Assembly: GCA_024636575.1 (NCBI GenBank)
Contig: JAGXGU010000017.1
Location: 1-5,131, forward strand
Direction of reading: 5' to 3'
Length of the DNA stretch: 5,131 nucleotides
Origin: Altererythrobacter sp.
Lineage (GTDB): Bacteria; Pseudomonadota; Alphaproteobacteria; Sphingomonadales; Sphingomonadaceae
This document shows, piece by piece, positions 4,069 through 5,131 of this stretch; the first letter of the stretch is position 1, and every line of letters starts with the position of its first letter. A program made the translations under genes and the position numbers. The notes beneath the pieces were generated by a model. It saw nothing but the letters and a program-made list of their open reading frames with translations. It was not told where the DNA came from and did no database searches.

Positions 4069-5131
4069 ATGAAGAAAATTGTCATTCTTGTCCTTGCCGC
4101 TTTGGCAATTTTCGCATTCGTCCATTTCGATGTGGCTGACACCCTCACGCTGGCAAACCTCAAGGCCCAGCAGCACGCAATCGATGCGCGCTATCAGGCA
4201 GAGCCGCTGACCATCATTGCGATCTTTTTCCTGGTGTATGTTGCCGCCACCGCGGCATCATTCCCGGGCGCGGCAATACTGACCCTGGCGGCTGGGGCGA
4301 TCTTCGGTGTCGTGCTCGGCACGGTGATTGTATCCTTTGCATCGACAGTCGGCGCGACCCTGGCTTTTCTGGGTTCCCGCTACCTGTTCAGGGATTGGGT
4401 GCAGGCCCGCTTTGGCGGCCGCCTGAAGGCACTGAACGAAGGTGTAGAGCGCGATGGTGCGTTTTATCTGTTCTCGCTCCGCCTGGTGCCGGTGTTCCCG
4501 TTCTTTCTGGTCAACCTGCTGATGGGGCTGACGCCAATCAAGACCCGCACCTATTTCTGGGTCAGCCAGGTCGGTATGCTGCTGGGCACGATTGTCTATG
4601 TCAACGCAGGTACGCAGATTGCCCGGATCGATGATCTGAGCGACATTGCCTCGCCTGGCCTGCTGGCGTCTTTTGCCGCGCTTGCCTTAACCCCCTGGCT
4701 CGGAAAGTGGATCATGGCCGCCATCAAACGCCGCCGGGTCTATGCACGGTGGACCCGGCCCAAAAGCTATGACCGCAATCTGGTGGTAATCGGCGCCGGT
4801 GCGGCCGGTCTGGTATCATCCTATATCGCGGCAACAGTCAAAGCCAAGGTGACACTGGTCGAAGCCTCCAAAATGGGCGGTGACTGCCTCAATTACGGAT
4901 GTGTGCCGAGCAAGGCGCTGATCAAGAGCGCCAAGCTGGCGGATCAGATGCGCCGCGGCGATGTGTATGGATTGGCGGCAGTCGATCCCAAGTTCAGTTT
5001 CAAACAAATCATGCAGCGCGTTCACGACATCATCGCCGAGATCGAGCCGCATGACAGCGTGGAGCGGTACACAAAGCTGGGCGTTGATGTGGTGGAAGGT
5101 TACGCCAGGATCATCGATCCCTGGACAGTCG
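4069..5131 (+). CDS. VTT/DedA-like membrane domain fused to a mercuric-reductase-like flavoprotein disulfide reductase (3' end outside window)
   Basis: The ORF opens at ATG 4069, with AGGAAG 6 nt upstream, and stays open for 354 codons to the window edge. Residues 1-20 form a first hydrophobic helix. About 47-218 is a VTT (TVP38/TMEM64, SNARE-associated) domain, with FPGAAILTLAAGAIFG (65-80) and the DedA-like hallmark FSLRLVPVFPFFLVNLLMG (135-153). A basic linker (KRRRVYARWTRPKSYD, 220-235) puts the second domain in the cytoplasm. That domain begins LVVIGAGAAGLVSS (238-251), the FAD site, followed by GGDCLNYGCVPSKAL (270-284) with redox cysteines C273 and C278, as in mercuric reductase, glutathione reductase and lipoamide dehydrogenase. 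The NAD(P) site, dimer interface and any C-terminal vicinal cysteines are beyond the edge, so the substrate cannot be told. No heavy-metal-associated domain precedes the reductase. The two domains are in one frame with no stop between. Confidence 0.9.
   Translation, partial: MKKIVILVLAALAIFAFVHFDVADTLTLANLKAQQHAIDARYQAEPLTIIAIFFLVYVAATAASFPGAAILTLAAGAIFGVVLGTVIVSFASTVGATLAFLGSRYLFRDWVQARFGGRLKALNEGVERDGAFYLFSLRLVPVFPFFLVNLLMGLTPIKTRTYFWVSQVGMLLGTIVYVNAGTQIARIDDLSDIASPGLLASFAALALTPWLGKWIMAAIKRRRVYARWTRPKSYDRNLVVIGAGAAGLVSSYIAATVKAKVTLVEASKMGGDCLNYGCVPSKALIKSAKLADQMRRGDVYGLAAVDPKFSFKQIMQRVHDIIAEIEPHDSVERYTKLGVDVVEGYARIIDPWTV

Noticed and set aside
4395..4634. A + strand 79-codon ORF inside the fusion gene, and the minus-strand ORF 4816-5052.
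   Set aside because: Both lie within the VTT/reductase frame, which has clear domain motifs; neither shows a recognisable motif of its own.
1..5131. CRISPR array, insertion sequence ends or long direct repeats.
   Set aside because: I saw no regularly spaced repeats, transposase motifs or terminal inverted repeats on either strand.

Overview
The window reads as chromosomal DNA from an alphaproteobacterium. This rests on the gene families present (a SigF/NrsF-type ECF sigma pair of the kind described in Caulobacter, and a sigma factor with a zinc-binding anti-sigma) and on moderate-to-high GC. Genus and species cannot be set from this piece. Every convincing gene is on the + strand, packed tightly, and both edges cut through a gene.

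Left block (1-1437): the 3' end of a DoxX-family membrane protein overlaps by 4 bp (ATGA) an ECF sigma factor, followed 5 bp later by a six-helix DUF1109/NrsF-type anti-sigma factor with two isolated cysteines. DoxX + SigF + NrsF is the tail of the arrangement known from Caulobacter-type metal-stress operons. There, DUF2282 (bufferin precursor), DUF692 (MNIO) and DUF2063 genes precede DoxX. I predict those genes just beyond the left edge.

Gap (1438-1732): this holds no intact gene. It contains a 45-codon ORF that looks like the signal peptide and first strand of an MBL-fold hydrolase, cut off by a stop. It is probably the remnant of a deleted gene.

Middle block (1733-3975): four genes run nearly without spacing. 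They are an NDH-2-like FAD/NAD(P) oxidoreductase of the type fused to SelD elsewhere (here stand-alone), a 74-aa NrtS-like two-helix membrane protein, a second ECF sigma factor (TIGR02943-like), and a 66-aa soluble zinc-finger anti-sigma factor. The first two junctions are TGA directly followed by ATG. The third is a 7-bp overlap onto a TTG start, which is easy to miss.

Right block (3976-5131): a 93-bp spacer with a GC-rich hairpin leads into a long ORF that leaves the window. It fuses an N-terminal VTT/DedA-like (TVP38/TMEM64) membrane domain to a mercuric-reductase-like flavoprotein disulfide reductase with an intact CxxxxC redox site.

Taken together, the window looks like a redox/metal stress-response island: two sigma/anti-sigma switches, both with thiol-containing anti-sigma factors, alternate with membrane redox proteins. 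A sequence matching the SigF promoter form as I recall it (GTAACC-N16-CGAA) lies inside the second anti-sigma gene, upstream of the fusion gene. If functional, it would wire the two switches together. The regulatory link is inference; the gene order and motifs are directly visible.
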